Shown here: positions 47,052 through 58,894 of the stretch, piece after piece
Numbering within the stretch: position 1 is the stretch's first letter
Layout of the letters: every line of letters begins with the position of its first letter
NCBI GenBank assembly: GCA_905221605.1
Contig: CAJNDS010000248.1
Span: 1 to 61,899, forward strand
Source of the DNA: Symbiodinium natans
Taxonomy: Eukaryota > Sar > Dinophyceae > Suessiales > Symbiodiniaceae
Reading direction: 5' to 3'
DNA length: 61,899 nt
Translations under genes and position numbers: made by a program
The notes under the pieces: model-generated
Seen by the model: the letters and a program-made list of their open reading frames with translations, nothing else
What the model was told of the DNA's origin: nothing
The model's database searches: none

Positions 47052-48557
47052 GAAGTTTGGGGTTGAGGGTTGAGGGTTGAGGGTACAGGGTTGAGAGTTT
47101 AGGTTTGAGTTTAGGGTTTAGGGTTTAGGGTTTAGGGTTTAGGGTTTAGGGTTTAGGGTTTAGGGTTTAGGGTTTAGGGTTTAGGGTTTAGGGTTTAGGG
47201 TTTAGGTTAGGGTTTAGGGTTTAGGGTTTAGGGTTTAGGGTTTAGGGTTTAGGGTTTAGGGTTTAGGGTTTAGGGTTTAGGGTTTAGGGTTTAGGGTTCA
47301 TGGTTTATGGTTTGGGGTTTGGGGTTTAGGGTTTTGGGTTTAGGATTCATGGGGTTGACAGGGGGAGCGAACCTTGTCCTCATAAACTCAGGGGCAAGGG
47401 GTGACCTGCGAAAAAGGGGCGCCTTCTACGAAGCCTGGGTTCTCTCGTCCTTGTGCCGCAAATTTTTTGGAGCCCTAAATCTCCTCAATCTGAAACCCTC
47501 TAAGGGTTCATGGCGTTGGGGGATGAAGGTTTAGGGTTTAGGGTTTCGGGTTTAGGGTTTAGGGTTTAGGGTTTGGGGTTTAGGGTTTAGGGTTTCGGGT
47601 TTAGGGCTCCGGGAGTTCTGATTTTGCCCGAGGTCTCCAAGCATCCCTGGCAGTCATCTTTGGAGCCTGGCACAAAGGAACGGCCCTGAGGATCATATTG
47701 GACCCATGCGTTTGGGGGTTTTGAGGTTTTAGGGTTCCAGGGGTTAAGGGTTTTTAGGGTTCTAGGGTTTTAGGGATTTAGGGTTTTAGGGTTCTAGGGT
47801 TTTAGAGATTCGGGTTAGGGTTTGGGGTTCACGGCAAAACGTTTCGGGGCTTAAGGATAGTGAGGGAGCCCCGCACTATTCGAAGCATGGGGGGAGGACT
47901 TATTTCCTCAGCTATGGTGCCGATAAGTCAAATTTCAAGGGGTTAAGACCTATTCCCCAAAGGTTGTATCCCTAAAGGTTCCCTTAAGATATGCCGAGTA
48001 TGGCCCTTATACTTCCCCGAGGAATCTTGCGAAAGGGAAGCCCAAGGGTACAAGCTTAAGGGTCCAAAGCAATTGCAGGCCCTAGACAATTCGGGCTGCT
48101 TTCATTGCAACTAAGGGTGTCTCACCTTGGAACTGTCTTCTGTTGTGGGTATTCGGGTCCCTTTGGAATCCGTTTCAAGCCAAGGGAGGCTGGTCTCATT
48201 TCCTATCCTCCTTTTGTCTTTCTTCGGAGGTCTTGTTTATCCCATGCACCTCAGCAAAAAAGATGTTTTTTCGAGTTCTGGCCTAGGGGGTTCGGAAGGT
48301 TAGGGATGTGTTTGGAAGGGGGCAGGGGCGGGGGGGGGGGGGGGGGGGGGCACCTTAACCCCTAACATCCTAAACCATCCTAACCCACAGGACTACAATC
48401 CTTATGCTAGGAGACCCCCTCAGCAGGGTCCTGTACCCCTCTTCTGGAAACCCCAGGATGCTTTGGGGCGAGAAAGGGAAAAAGGGTGTTTGGGTCGGCT
48501 TGCCTACTTGTGTGAGTGCCTAAGATTAAAAAAATTCCGCGCGTAGTACAGGATGCC

Positions 48558-48640
48558 TATAATGGGGGGGGGTTTCCGAAATTAGGGGTACCATTTTGGG
48601 GTCCATTCTGGGGGTCCCTTCTTTCGTAAACTCCCATATA
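48558..48640. mobile_element. MITE family 2, copy 2
   Basis: Left GGGTTTCCGAAATTAGGGG and right CTTTCGTAAACTCCCATATA are inverted. Similar to the right end of 44097-44210. Confidence 0.6.
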
Positions 48641-49028
48641 CCCGTTATAAACAAGTAGGCCATGCGATTACTCCCGGCCTCCGCTGCCCGACCTGCCTGA
48701 ATTTCGGGAAGAAGTCTGGCAAAAACTCTTGCTACGTTTACCAGAACTGGCACCACAGCAGCAGCAAACCCTCAACCGTAAACCGTCAACCCTACACCCT
48801 AAACCCTAAACCCTAAACCCTAAACCCTAAACCCGAAACCCGAAACCCGAAACCCTAAACCCCGACCCTAGACCCTAAACCCTAAACCCTAAACCCTAAG
48901 CACCGCAGCAACGAGGGGCTAAAACGGGGCCGTGATGAGTTTGTAGTTACAACCTCATTGTAGAGTACTTCTAGCCTTCTGTAGGGTACTTCGAACCCTA
49001 CTCGCAGAAGTACCCATAAGGCTCCAAG

Positions 49029-49091
49029 CATATGACTGCCTCGAATATCTGAACGAGGCAGCCAAGAAAAACTCCGAGAACTGGTTCACAG
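49029..49091 (+). CDS. Coding island (YDCLEYLNEAAKKNSENWFT)
   Basis: Acceptor CTCCAAG; possible GC donor GCTTTGGG. Flanked by C-strand repeats further out on both sides. Confidence 0.45.
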
Positions 49092-49438
49092 GCTTTGGGC
49101 TATTTGTTTCCCCAAACCCCAAACCCTAAACCCTAAGCACTAAACCCGAAACCCCAAACCCCAAACCCCAGGCTAGGGTGTAGGCCTGCGCCGTGCATCA
49201 GAGGCATTACCAGCAGCCGCCGGAAGCAGAAGGTGGAGCAGCACATGCCGCCGACTCAGCGGCGTCTTATAGGGTTGCTGTTTAGGGTTTGGTGTTTGGG
49301 GTTTAGGGTTTGGGGTTTGGGGTTTAGGCTTCAGGGTTAGGGTTCCAGGGTTGAGGGTTTAGGGCTTGGGGTTTAGGGTCGAAGGTGTAGGGCTTAGGGT
49401 TTTTGGGCTTCGAGGGTTTATGGACGAGCCACTGAAAG
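49092..49438 (+). other. Intron-like interval
   Basis: CCCCAAA repeats (49110-49170), a unique stretch open in several frames (49190-49270), and G-strand repeats (49280-49400). Confidence 0.4.
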
Positions 49439-49507
49439 CTGGAGACTCGCCCGGGTTTCAAGAGCCCAGCCGAGGCCTTCCTGCGCTCTAACATTCAAGC
49501 CGAGTCG
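49439..49507 (+). CDS. Coding island (LETRPGFKSPAEAFLRSNIQ..)
   Basis: 23 codons after CTGAAAG, ending before GGTTTAGGG. Confidence 0.45.
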
Positions 49508-51113
49508 GGTTTAGGGTTTAGGGTTTAGGGTTTAGGGTTTAGGGTTTAGGGTTTAGGGATTCGGGTTTGGGGTTTAGGGCTTCGGGTTTGGGGTCTATAG
49601 GGCTTAGGGCTTAGCCCCCGAGGCCCCGAACCCGCAAAAGATGCCAGCAGAAGCCTCAGCCACATGAACCCCGCACGTCCGGAGAAGCCGAAGCACTGAG
49701 CCCCGAACCTCATAAACCCTCAACCCTTAGTACCTTGTAAAAAAAGGGAGTCTTTAGGTAGAAGTGTAAGTTTTGAAAGGACGATTTCTTCGCCTTGAGC
49801 CTTATACCCAAAACTCTTAACCTTCAACCTGGAACCCAAAGAAACCCAAGCCCTTAAACCCCACTACAAGTCGTAGCAAAATACGGACAGTTCATGCCCA
49901 CCTCGTAAGGTGTGGGCTCATGCGCACCCAGGAGGGCAATCAACAAGGCCTCGGGGTTTAGGGTTTAGGGGTTTAGGGTTTAGGGTTTAGGGTTTAGGGT
50001 TTAGGGTTTTAGGGTTCAGGGTCTAGGGTTTAGGGTTAGGGTCTAGGGTCTAGGGTCTAGGGTTTAGGGTTTAGGGTTTAGGGTTTAGGGTTTAGGGTTT
50101 AGGGTTTAGGGTTTAGGGTTTAGGGTTTAGGGTTTAGGGGAATTATTGTCCTCCGCTACCTTCCGATGAGTCATTGGTGTAGGAGTAGAATTGTGGTAAG
50201 AATCGTGAGGAGTAACTAGAACAACGGTAGCACCCGCAGGCCAATGCTCAGACATTTCAGGGTTTGATTTGGTTGGTAAGCTGTTTAGTTCAGGCGCATG
50301 GCATGCGCATGGAGTCTATCTCTCATGCGGCATACTTTGTAACTTTTTAGGACATGAAAATCTCTGAAAAACGAGTAGAATGACTTGATCTATCTGAGTT
50401 CTATTTCCTCCACCAGCGTGTTTATAAGCTGACTGGGCATTCGTTCTTCTACGGGCAGTTGTACAGGCTGGTTGATTGGCGAGGTTCCCCTATCAGACCC
50501 TCCAGAGAAGAACCCTAAACCCCAAACCCCAAACCCCAAACCCCAAACCCTAAACCCTAAACCCTAAACCCTAAACCCTAAACCCTAAACCCCATTTTGT
50601 TCCTGAGCTGCTCTGGGGCCCAGCTCTTTGCTCGACACTCTTGAGCCTCTCTGGAGCCGCTAAAAGCCCAAACCCTAAACCCCTTAGCGAACCCCGAAAC
50701 CCTGCACCTTGAGCCCCGAAAGACTGGGATGTTCCCTCTTACACCAACAGTCAGTAGGGATTCTAGTACGCCCTGTTAGAATCCCGATTAAGGAGCTGTA
50801 ACCCTAAACCCTAAACCCTAAACCCTAAACCCTAAACCCTAAACCCTAAACCCTAAACCCTAGAACATCCCAACCTGAAGAGCCCGAAACTCCGAGAAGC
50901 CCCCGGAAGCCCAAGACCCAGGATGCCCCCCTAAGCTCAACCGGAACCACAAGCCCCAGAAACAGGGGGGGGGGGGGCGCGTAGGGTTTAGGGTTTAGGG
51001 TTTAGGGTTTAGGGTTTAGGATTTAGGGCTGAGGGTTTTTTGGTTTAGGGTTTAGGGTGTAGGTTTTAGGGTTTAGGGTTTAGGTTTTAGGGTTCAGCGT
51101 CTCCTTTTTGCAG
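49508..51113 (+). other. Long intron-like interval
   Basis: G-strand arrays (49508-49560, 49950-50140), unique core (50145-50510), C-strand (50512-50592), MITE with internal telomere-like array (50725-50872), G-strand (50985-51100), and acceptor CTTTTTGCAG. Confidence 0.5.
50725..50872. mobile_element. MITE family 1, copy interrupted by telomere-like array
   Basis: Ends TGGGATGTTC (50725-50734) and GAACATCCCA (50863-50872). Between the inner GAATCCCGATTAAGG box and the right end lie about nine CCCTAAA units (50800-50861), absent at this point in the copy at 26355-26452. Confidence 0.7.
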
Positions 51114-51152
51114 GTTGCTTCCTTCTGCCGGGCGCCTATCCTGGGCCTGGAG
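51114..51152 (+). CDS. Coding island (VASFCRAPILGLE)
   Basis: Strong acceptor (GTCTCCTTTTTGCAG). Ends GAG|GTTTCAGGG. Confidence 0.45.
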
Positions 51153-52057
51153 GTTTCAGGGTTGGGTTTAGGGTCAGGGTGTGGGGTTTGGGGGGTTTGG
51201 GTGCTTGGGGGGCCGTGAGAGTTCCGTAAACCCCCTAAGCCCCAAACCCTAAACTCCAAACCCTGAACTCTAAACCCTAAACTCTAAACCCTAAACCCTG
51301 AATTCTAAACCCTAAACCCTAAACCCTAAACCCTAAACCCTAAACCCTAAACCCTAAACCCTAAACCCTAAACCCCAGACCCTACACCCTAAACCCTAAA
51401 CCTCAAACCCCAAACCCCAAACCCGAAACCCTAAACCTTAAACTATAAACCCTAGACTCTAAACCCTAAACCCTAAACCCTAAACCCTAAACCCTAAACC
51501 CCAAACCCCAAACCCTAAACCCTAAACCCTAAACCCTAAACCCTAAACCCTAAACCCTAAACCCTAACTAAACCCCTAGAGAGTGGAATTTTCAGGTGCA
51601 AGGATTGGAGGGCTTACTTTGGATCTAGGGTTCCCTAATTCGTAAACCCTACGCCCTCAGCCCTAACCCTGAAACCTAAACCCTAGAGCCTAAGCCTAAG
51701 CCCTAAACCCTAAACCCTCAACCTTGTAAACCGCAAACCTCGTAAACCCTAAACCCTAACCCTAGAGCCTAAGCCTAAGCCCTAAACCCTAAACCCTAAA
51801 CCTTGTAAACCCTAAACCCTAAACCTTGTAAACCCTAAACCCTAAGACCTAACCCCCTACTGGGCCAGCGCATCTCAGGGCCGAGCCCCGAGACCCCTAA
51901 ACTTCATCCTCAGCCCGAGACCCTAAACCTTACATGTAAAGCCTAAACCCCAAACCCCTAAACCCTAAACCCCAAACCCTAAACCCTAAACCCTAAACCC
52001 TAAACCCTCTAAACCTTCTGAACCCTAACCCTTACAAACTCCAATCCGTTCTGCGAG
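51153..52057 (+). other. Intron with long C-strand end
   Basis: A short G-strand start, then C-strand arrays and variants (51235-51590, 51640-51870, 51930-52015) ending CTGCGAG. Confidence 0.5.
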
Positions 52058-52110
52058 CACGAAGAGCTTCCGAGGCGGTGGCAGGCCGCCATGCTAGGGC
52101 AGAAGCTGAG
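52058..52110 (+). CDS. Coding island (HEELPRRWQAAMLGQKL)
   Basis: Open, with Trp between charged residues. Possible GC donor (GCCCAC). Confidence 0.4.
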
Positions 52111-52363
52111 GCCCACTCTTTCCATCAATGATGAGCGATCATATGAATTATGTATGACATGCAATCCATTGTAGAAATTGGTATATATATATATATATAT
52201 ACATATACACATATATACATATATGTATATAGTTTTTTTTTCAATAGTGGACTGTAATGAATATCGGAAAATAGTATATGATATGTAGCATGTAAGATAT
52301 AGTATGCAATGTCTTATAACATTATGTTATACATTGTGTTTCTTTAGTCCGAGGGGGTGTAAG

Positions 52364-52410
52364 AGCTTCCTGAAGCCATCAAGCAGTTCTTGAGCGAATG
52401 CAAGCACCCA
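52364..52410 (+). CDS. Coding island (LPEAIKQFLSECKHP)
   Basis: Acceptor GTGTAAG, donor GTTTGAGG. TA-rich DNA (52181-52330) precedes it. Confidence 0.4.
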
Positions 52411-53483
52411 GTTTGAGGGTCTAGGGCTTTTCGTAGCCATACATGAATGAGGTCAGGGTACCATCTATAAAGGTTTAGGGTGTGTAGGGCTTAGGGTATT
52501 ACATGTTTCTGCTCGTGTTGCCACTCCAAACATAACAGAACACAAGAATGTGCCAGGACCACATACGCTTCTTCGTTCTTATACTGAAGGTTTCCTTTGC
52601 TAAAGGTTCCAATGCACGGGGGGGGGGGGGTGGACTATCAGCGCAACAAACCCCGAAACCCTAAACCCTTAAACCCTAAACGCCAGAAGCAACGGTCCTA
52701 CGCTCAAAGCTCGAGGAGAACCACAAGACAGCCAAGATCCCAAGACGCCCTCATCCCTACACGCTAGGACCCTACGAAGCAAACACCCTAAACGCGACAA
52801 TCCGCACTTTAGGGTTTAGGGTTTAGGGTTACTTACCCCCTGAACCCTTCAGCCTCAACCCTATCAGCTGGACCCAACACCCCACAAGCAAATGAAAGCC
52901 CCTAAACCCTAACAGTAGAGACCCCAGCAACCAAACCAGCAAAACCAGAGAGCAAGGACTCCTACTAGCTAAACCCTAACTCCCCACAAACAGTTTCGAC
53001 CTCATACGCCATGAAATCCCCAAAGCACCCAAAAACCGCGGCCTTCCCAATTCCTAAGTCTTACACCCTAAACCCCTTAAAAGCCTAAGCCCGAAACCCT
53101 AAACCCTAAACCCTAAACCCTACACCCTAAACCCTAAACCCTAAACCCTAAACCCTAAACCCTAAGCCCTAAGCCCTAAACCCTAAACCCTAAACCCTAA
53201 ACCCTAAACCCTAAATACCAGACCCAGAGTCGCCTAAAGGTGTTGAATTCAGAAGGCCTTATGACCCAGAACACGCTGAGCCCCTCAAACCCCTGAAGTC
53301 CCTAGAATCCCAGAAGCCCTAAACCTGGAAGCCCTGCACTCAGTCCCCGAGTATCCATGAACCTGAAAGCAGAGCTCTAAACCCTAAACCCTAAACCCTA
53401 AACCCTTAACCCTTAACCCTTTTTCCCAAAACCCAAAACCCTAAACCCTAAACCCTAAACCCTAAACCCTAAACCCCCCTAAG
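52411..53483 (+). other. Intron-like interval
   Basis: Unique DNA with poly-G (52619-52630), short repeats, C-strand arrays (53095-53215, 53380-53475). An open piece at 52675-52725 (ATVLRSKLEENHKTAK) may be an exon. Confidence 0.4.
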
Positions 53484-53557
53484 CGCCCAATGGAAGCCTG
53501 AAGACCCTCTGCCGCAGGCAGCTGGACCACCTGGTAGTCAGTGAGCGAGTAGGCTTG
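53484..53557 (+). CDS. Coding island (NGSLKTLCRRQLDHLVVSER..)
   Basis: After CCCCTAAG. Ends TTG|GTGTAGGGTTTAGG, G-strand directly after. Confidence 0.5.
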
Positions 53558-56311
53558 GTGTAGGGTTTAGGGTTTGGGGTTTAGGGTTCAGGGTTTAGGG
53601 TTTGGGGTTTGGGGTTTGGGGTTTAGGGTTTAGGGTTTGGGGTTTGGGGTTTGGGGCTTGGGGCTTGGGGCTTAGGGTTCTTAGCTCCTAAACCCTACGC
53701 CCGAAACTCCCTGGTTCAGGGTTTGGAAGCCCCATCAGACCCTACCATGGCCAATGCACAGGCCTATCAAACCCTTTGCCGTCAGCAAACCCTAAACGGC
53801 CCTAAACCCTCCCTAAACCCTATCCCCTCAACCCTATCCCCTAAACCCTATCCCTTAAACCCTATCCCCTAAACCCTATCCCCTAAACCCTAGACCCTCC
53901 CAAAACCCTGCAGCCATCGTTAGGGTTGAGGTTGCAGGTTTAGGATTTACGTGAGTGAAGAGTTCCTCTTCGGGGGGTCCTGTTGGGGGGGATCAGGGCC
54001 GACCCCAACTCGTCCCTAAACCCTAAACCCTACACCCTAAACCCTAAACCCTAAACCCTAAACACTAAGCCCTAAACCATCAAAATTCAAACCCTATACC
54101 CAAAATCCTGGAAAACCTACATTCTGTAAAACCCCTATCGCCAAAACTTTCATGGGCAGTTCTAGGTAAGGTTATCGGTACCCCAATAAATCTGGTTAAT
54201 AAGTAGAGTTACCCTAGTTCTAGCCTTCCTTACTTTTCTGTACCCATGAACAAGTAAACCCGAAACCCCAAACCCTAAACCCTACACCCCAAACCCCAAA
54301 CTCTAAACATTAAAACCCAAACCGGAAAAACCCCAAACCCTAAACCCTAAACCTAAACTTTAGCCCTATATACCCCAAAACCGCACACCCTAGACCTGAA
54401 AACCATCCTAACCCCAAACCCCACACCCCAAGCCCCAAACCCCAAACCCCAAACCCTAAACCCTAAACCCCCCTCTCCCAGTGCAGGCCGTGACCGCGCC
54501 TTAGCCAAGATGCGTTGGCTCCGAAGCGGCGGGCGGCCGCGCAAGGCGGGGCGCTCCCAGCGGCTTTGAGGGGATGGGGTTTAGGGTTTAGGGTTTAGGA
54601 TTTAGGGGTTAGGGCTTGGGGCTTGGGGTTTGGGGTAGGATTACGGTTGAGGGTTTTTGGGCTTTGGGGGAGGGCTTTTGGCGTTTTTGGGTTTGGGGCA
54701 GAACGCTGGCTGAATGCAATAGTATGCAGACATGCCGGCCCCAGGACCGCCCAAGCCCTTCTCACTGCGAGCCCTGGCCCGACTTTGGGGCCCAAGTCTG
54801 AACTCAAGCTTGATGAGAACAGCCCGAAGATGTTTGAGTAAGGCCCTTCGGCCAAATGGGCGAACTTTGCCCCTAAAATTGGCTTCCAGGACACTTGGAG
54901 ATGTTTTTTTTGTTCAATGTTCAAAGCCCTTCCTGGCTTGGCGTTGGCTCTGGCTTGCTCTTCGGGTCGCTGAATGCTGGACAGCGCCTACCCAACAGAT
55001 GCGACGAGACGGGGCATGAGGCAGGCTGAGGCGTGTTTTTGTGTAGTCTACGCATCCTGCCACCCTACCTGCACACGCGTGACTACTGTGCGGTTTGAAG
55101 CACCCGTGCTCATGCGGGATGATATGAATGTTCTCGAAAAAAGGTGTAACCCTAAACCCTAAGCCCTAAACCCTAAACCCCTACGCGGTGCGGCAACGAT
55201 GCGGAAGCGGGGCACTTCCAGTTTCGCCGGGTCCGCTTTCGACCGCTGATGAGACGCCAAACTCCCAAACCCTCCCCTCCCAAGCCCCTTGCAGAACCTC
55301 GGGAATAGAACAGCCAGGCACGACATGCTAGCGTGATGTGAGAAGAGTTTTTTGGGGGTTATGACGGTTATGAGTCGTGAGCGTAAAGTCCAACATGGTC
55401 TCGAAGAGCACATGACCAGTGGACCCGAAGCCTCGTAGACGTGCGGCTGGAGGGAAGGATGGGTTCAGGGCTTGGGGTCTAGGGCCTCTAGGGCTTAGGG
55501 TTTATGCCGGGCGTTCACCCTCAACCCGAAAACCTAACCCTACTCAGCATTTGCACTTGAACATCTCCTTTCCGGGGGCTTGTAGGCTGTAATCATGGGC
55601 ACCGAGCCCCAAACCCTAAACCCTAAACCCTAAACCCTAAACCCTAAACAACGTGGAGTAGGGCGAAGTTTTGAGCAAACCTAATGCCCTAAACGCCCCA
55701 AATACCCGTTGAACCCGGCACCCGACACCTTCAAGCACAAGCTTGAAACCTGCGGAGTTTAGGGTTCAGGGTTTAGAAACCCTAAACCCTAAACCCTAAA
55801 CCCTAAACCCGAAACCCTAAACCCTAAACCCTAAACCCTAAACCCTAAACCCTAAACCCTAAACCCTAAACCCTAAACCCTAAACCCTAAACCCTAAACC
55901 CTAAACCGCGTTGAGGGCTCCTGAACATAAGCACCAGGTTCTCCTCTTCCGGGCCTGGCTGGAAATCTCGGCCCCCTGGCTCCCAACTTCGGGACGTGCT
56001 TGAATTAGAGGTTTAGGGTTCTAGGGCTTCTAGGGCTTCTAGAGCTTCTAGGGATTCTAGGGATTCTAGGGATTCTAGGGATTGGATTCTAGGGTTCCAG
56101 GGCTTCTAGGGATTCTGGGGTTTATTGTTCAAAGGTTTAATGGCTTGGGGTGTTAGGGGGTCGTGGTCTTCCGCCCTGCTGCCGCCAAGCCGACCTGAGA
56201 GAGTTTTGAGCTGCTGGTTTCTGAGGCCTTCAACCCCTAAACCCTAAACCCGAAACCCTAAACCCTACACCCTAGCCTAAACCCTATATCCTAAATCCTA
56301 CCTTCCCTTAG
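53558..56311 (+). other. Long repeat-rich interval
   Basis: G-strand (53560-53680), a CCCTATCCCCTAAA array (53810-53890), C-strand tracts (54015-54070, 54255-54475), unique DNA (54640-55145), C-strand (55600-55650, 55775-55905), and a GGGATTCTA array (56030-56110). Island 54495-54570 (RALAKMRWLRSGGRPRKAG) is open to a TGA and may be a last exon. Confidence 0.45.
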
Positions 56312-56360
56312 CTTCGGCACTGAGGCCGCGTGGCGCCAGAAGAGGAAGCAAAAGGCCCGG
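56312..56360 (+). CDS. Coding island (FGTEAAWRQKRKQKAR)
   Basis: Acceptor CCTTCCCTTAG, donor GTTTCG. Starts a run of phase-linked islands. Confidence 0.5.
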
Positions 56361-56627
56361 GTTTCGCAAACTTACGATTTGTTCTTCAGAACTTTGGGAT
56401 TTGGGTGCCGTATACTCCCCCCCCCCCTTTTTTTTTTTTTTTTTTTTCTCTCTCTCTCTCTTCTATATTAATATTAATATGCATGTATAATATCAGTCGC
56501 TCATATATATATATATGTATAATTATATATATATATATATATATATATCCGGGTTTAGGGTTTGGACATGGGTCCTAGAAGGTACCGCCGTGCATAGGGT
56601 GCTGGATTTCCCCCAATTCATGGCAAG
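56361..56627 (+). other. Short intron with C/T and TA repeats
   Basis: Poly-C/poly-T (56418-56447), CT and TA repeats, acceptor GGCAAG. Confidence 0.5.
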
Positions 56628-56679
56628 GAAGCTCGGAAACAGGAGGTTGCTCGTCCGATCTTCAACTTCGAGCTCGAAG
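56628..56679 (+). CDS. Coding island (EARKQEVARPIFNFELE)
   Basis: Phase 0 start, consensus-like donor GTGTGTGAG. Leaves G. Confidence 0.55.
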
Positions 56680-56906
56680 GTGTGTGAGATCCACGAAGCC
56701 CCCTGCATCCCACGCCGTAAGCCCTAAACCCCCAAGTAAACCTATTCAAGATTTAGGCTTCAGGGTTCAGGGTTTCGGTCAACCCTAAACCCTAAACCCT
56801 AAACCCCAAGCCCTAAGCCCTAAACCCTAAACCCTAAACCCTAAACCCTAAACCCTAAACCCTAAACCCTAAACCGTTACACCTAAGCCCGATAAGCCCG
56901 GCAAAG

Positions 56907-56965
56907 AAATGCGGAGGACCGCTTCGTGGCGGCTTCGCAGCAGGATCCCTCTTCGGCTTGTGCTT
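56907..56965 (+). CDS. Coding island (EMRRTASWRLRSRIPLRLVL)
   Basis: In phase with 56628-56679. Flanked by a C-strand array before (56780-56875) and GTTTGGGG/TTTAGGG after. Confidence 0.5.
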
Positions 56966-57200
56966 GTTTGGGGTTTAGGGTTTAGGGTTTGGGGTTTAGG
57001 GTTTGGGGTTTAGGGTTTAGGGTTTAGGGTTTAGGGTTTAGGGTTTAGGGTTTAGGGTGGGGTTTGGGGATTTGGGGATGTTTCAAGGTTTGGGGTTCAG
57101 GGGTCTGGGGCTTGGGGTTTAGGGTCTGGGGGCGGGGGGGGGGGGGGCGGGTTGGGGCGGGTTGGGCTGTAGGTTGTAATGGCCCAAGCTTTTGTAATAG

Positions 57201-57244
57201 GACCGGCAGTGTTTGCTGTGGCGGTTCCCTGCGGTTTGCAGAAG
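57201..57244 (+). CDS. Coding island (DRQCLLWRFPAVCR)
   Basis: In phase with the previous island. Acceptor TGTAATAG, donor GTCCATG. Confidence 0.45.
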
Positions 57245-57795
57245 GTCCATGGTTCAGGGCGGCTTGTTTAGGATTTAGGGTTTCGGGTTTAGGGTTTAGG
57301 ATTTAGGGTTTAGGGTTTAGGGGTAAGAGTTTACATGCTTTTTTGGATTCTGAGCAGTTGGGCCCTCCTGGCGTTCATCAGATGTTGAACCATCGGGCCC
57401 CGGGTGTTGTCAAATTTCCGTCAATCGGTAGTCGGTAGAGAGGGTTTAGGGTTTAGGGTTTAGGGTTTAGGCTTTTAGGGTTTAGGGTCTAGGGCTGAGG
57501 GTTCAGGATCGAGGGGTTCCGATCAGCAGTGTTCTTGTTTGCTGATTCTCTGGCGCGTGTGGGTAGTCTGTCCAACGCTTGACAAGCTGCTTGACTCGCG
57601 TATGCTTGGACTTGAGATGCTGAACCCTCAGCCCTAGACCCTAAACCCTAAACCCTAAAGCCTAAAGCCTAAACCCTAAACCCTAAACCCTAAACCCTAA
57701 ACCCTAAACCCTAGACCCTAAACCCTAAACCCTAAAGGGTGTAGACTTTGAGGCCGAGGGGTTAGGGCTTCAGGGGAGCCTCGGGTTTCTGAAAG
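57245..57795 (+). other. Interval with a very short possible exon
   Basis: 57357-57382 would continue in phase as SWALLAFIR after CTGAGCAG. G-strand (57430-57480), C-strand (57635-57735). Confidence 0.35.
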
Positions 57796-57844
57796 CGCGA
57801 GGAGGAGGCCCTGACAACGGCCGTTCTCCTGCGAGCTTGGCAAG
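57796..57844 (+). CDS. Coding island (REEEALTTAVLLRAWQ)
   Basis: After CTGAAAG. Possible GC donor GCCCGTC. Confidence 0.4.
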
Positions 57845-58037
57845 GCCCGTCTTAGGACAGGTCTCAAGGGCTAGGCTGTTGAGGCCGATAGGCAGGGTTT
57901 TGTGCTGTTCCGTGTTCTTCCCAAGCCCTCACCACCCGGAATCCCCGAATCCTAGCTCGCCCCCCCCCCCCCCCCCCCCCCCCGCCCCAACATATGAAAA
58001 CCTTCATGTAACTTCTCTTGATGCTATCTTCTTGCAG

Positions 58038-58088
58038 AGCGGACCATCATCATCAAGCAGCAATCCACATGAGGCAGCAAAGAGCTGA
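58038..58088 (+). CDS. Coding island after a strong acceptor
   Basis: CTATCTTCTTGCAG precedes a frame reading ADHHHQAAIHMRQQRAE... The donor is unclear. Confidence 0.4.
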   Translation, partial: SGPSSSSSNPHEAAKS

Positions 58089-58846
58089 GAACCTCAGAAA
58101 CCCTACCAATCTCAGAGCCCCCAAAGCCCCACAAGCCACCACCCCTCGCCCCCCGTTCCCCCACCCCCCCGCTGTAGGGTCACAGGGCTTCGCCATAAAC
58201 CCTATAAACCCTAAACCCTAAAACCTAGACCCTAAACTGATATGGAGGTGCCGCCCGTGCCGAGCTCTGTGCCAAGAGGGAGGCGCCGCCCCCCCACCCT
58301 AGAAGCCCAAAACCCTCTAAGCCCGTAATCCGCCAGCCCTAGTGGGTAGTAGACTCTTATATTGTTATTCTATGGGAGAACATATCAGAATCAATAATTA
58401 GCATGACTACTTGAACGCGCTTGTAGACATCATCACATAAGGACATGCGTCCCCGGCCGGGATTCCTCCGAGTTGTTTCAAGCAAGGCAGATGTTTCTGG
58501 AGCAAGGCTTCAATCACAATACCCCTGGAAGTTTAGGGATAATGGGGAATTTGGGGTTTAGGGTTTAGGGTTTAGGTGCGTGCACGAAATTGACCCTGAA
58601 ATGGTTTATGGCCCTTATGCCTCGATGGAGAGTATCCTTCGCAGCGCAAGGTCCTTGATCCCCAGTTCAATGAAAGCCAGCTACCCCTAAACCAAACCCT
58701 GAACTCTGTCATAGTTGGGTACCATGTTGCATTTTTTAAGGGTACTTAAACCCTTAATAAGGAATAGCAAATTCATGTTTAGTATTATCCCAACCATGAA
58801 CTAGTCTTGGGCCCAAAACCCTCAACCCAACTCCCCCCTCCAGCAG
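58089..58846 (+). other. Intron-like interval
   Basis: Unique DNA with short repeats (58200-58230, 58555-58575), ending CTCCAGCAG. No gene seen. Confidence 0.4.
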
Positions 58847-58894
58847 ACCGAAACGCCCCAGGCTGAGATCCAGCTTCTCAAAGACAAGCACCAG
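58847..58894 (+). CDS. Coiled-coil island 1 (TETPQAEIQLLKDKHQ)
   Basis: 16 codons, phase 0-0, donor GTCCGG. First of four islands that join in frame to 61118. Confidence 0.55.

Larger units (their letters stand above)
46553..49028 (+). other. Long repeat-rich interval
   Basis: G-strand variants including GGGTTTTGA units (46600-46935), a MITE copy, a long TTTAGGG array (47105-47300), unique DNA (47620-48560) with poly-G (48330-48351), a second MITE, and a C-strand end (48785-48900). An open piece at 48684-48767 (EEVWQKLLLRLPEL) was not assigned. Confidence 0.5.
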
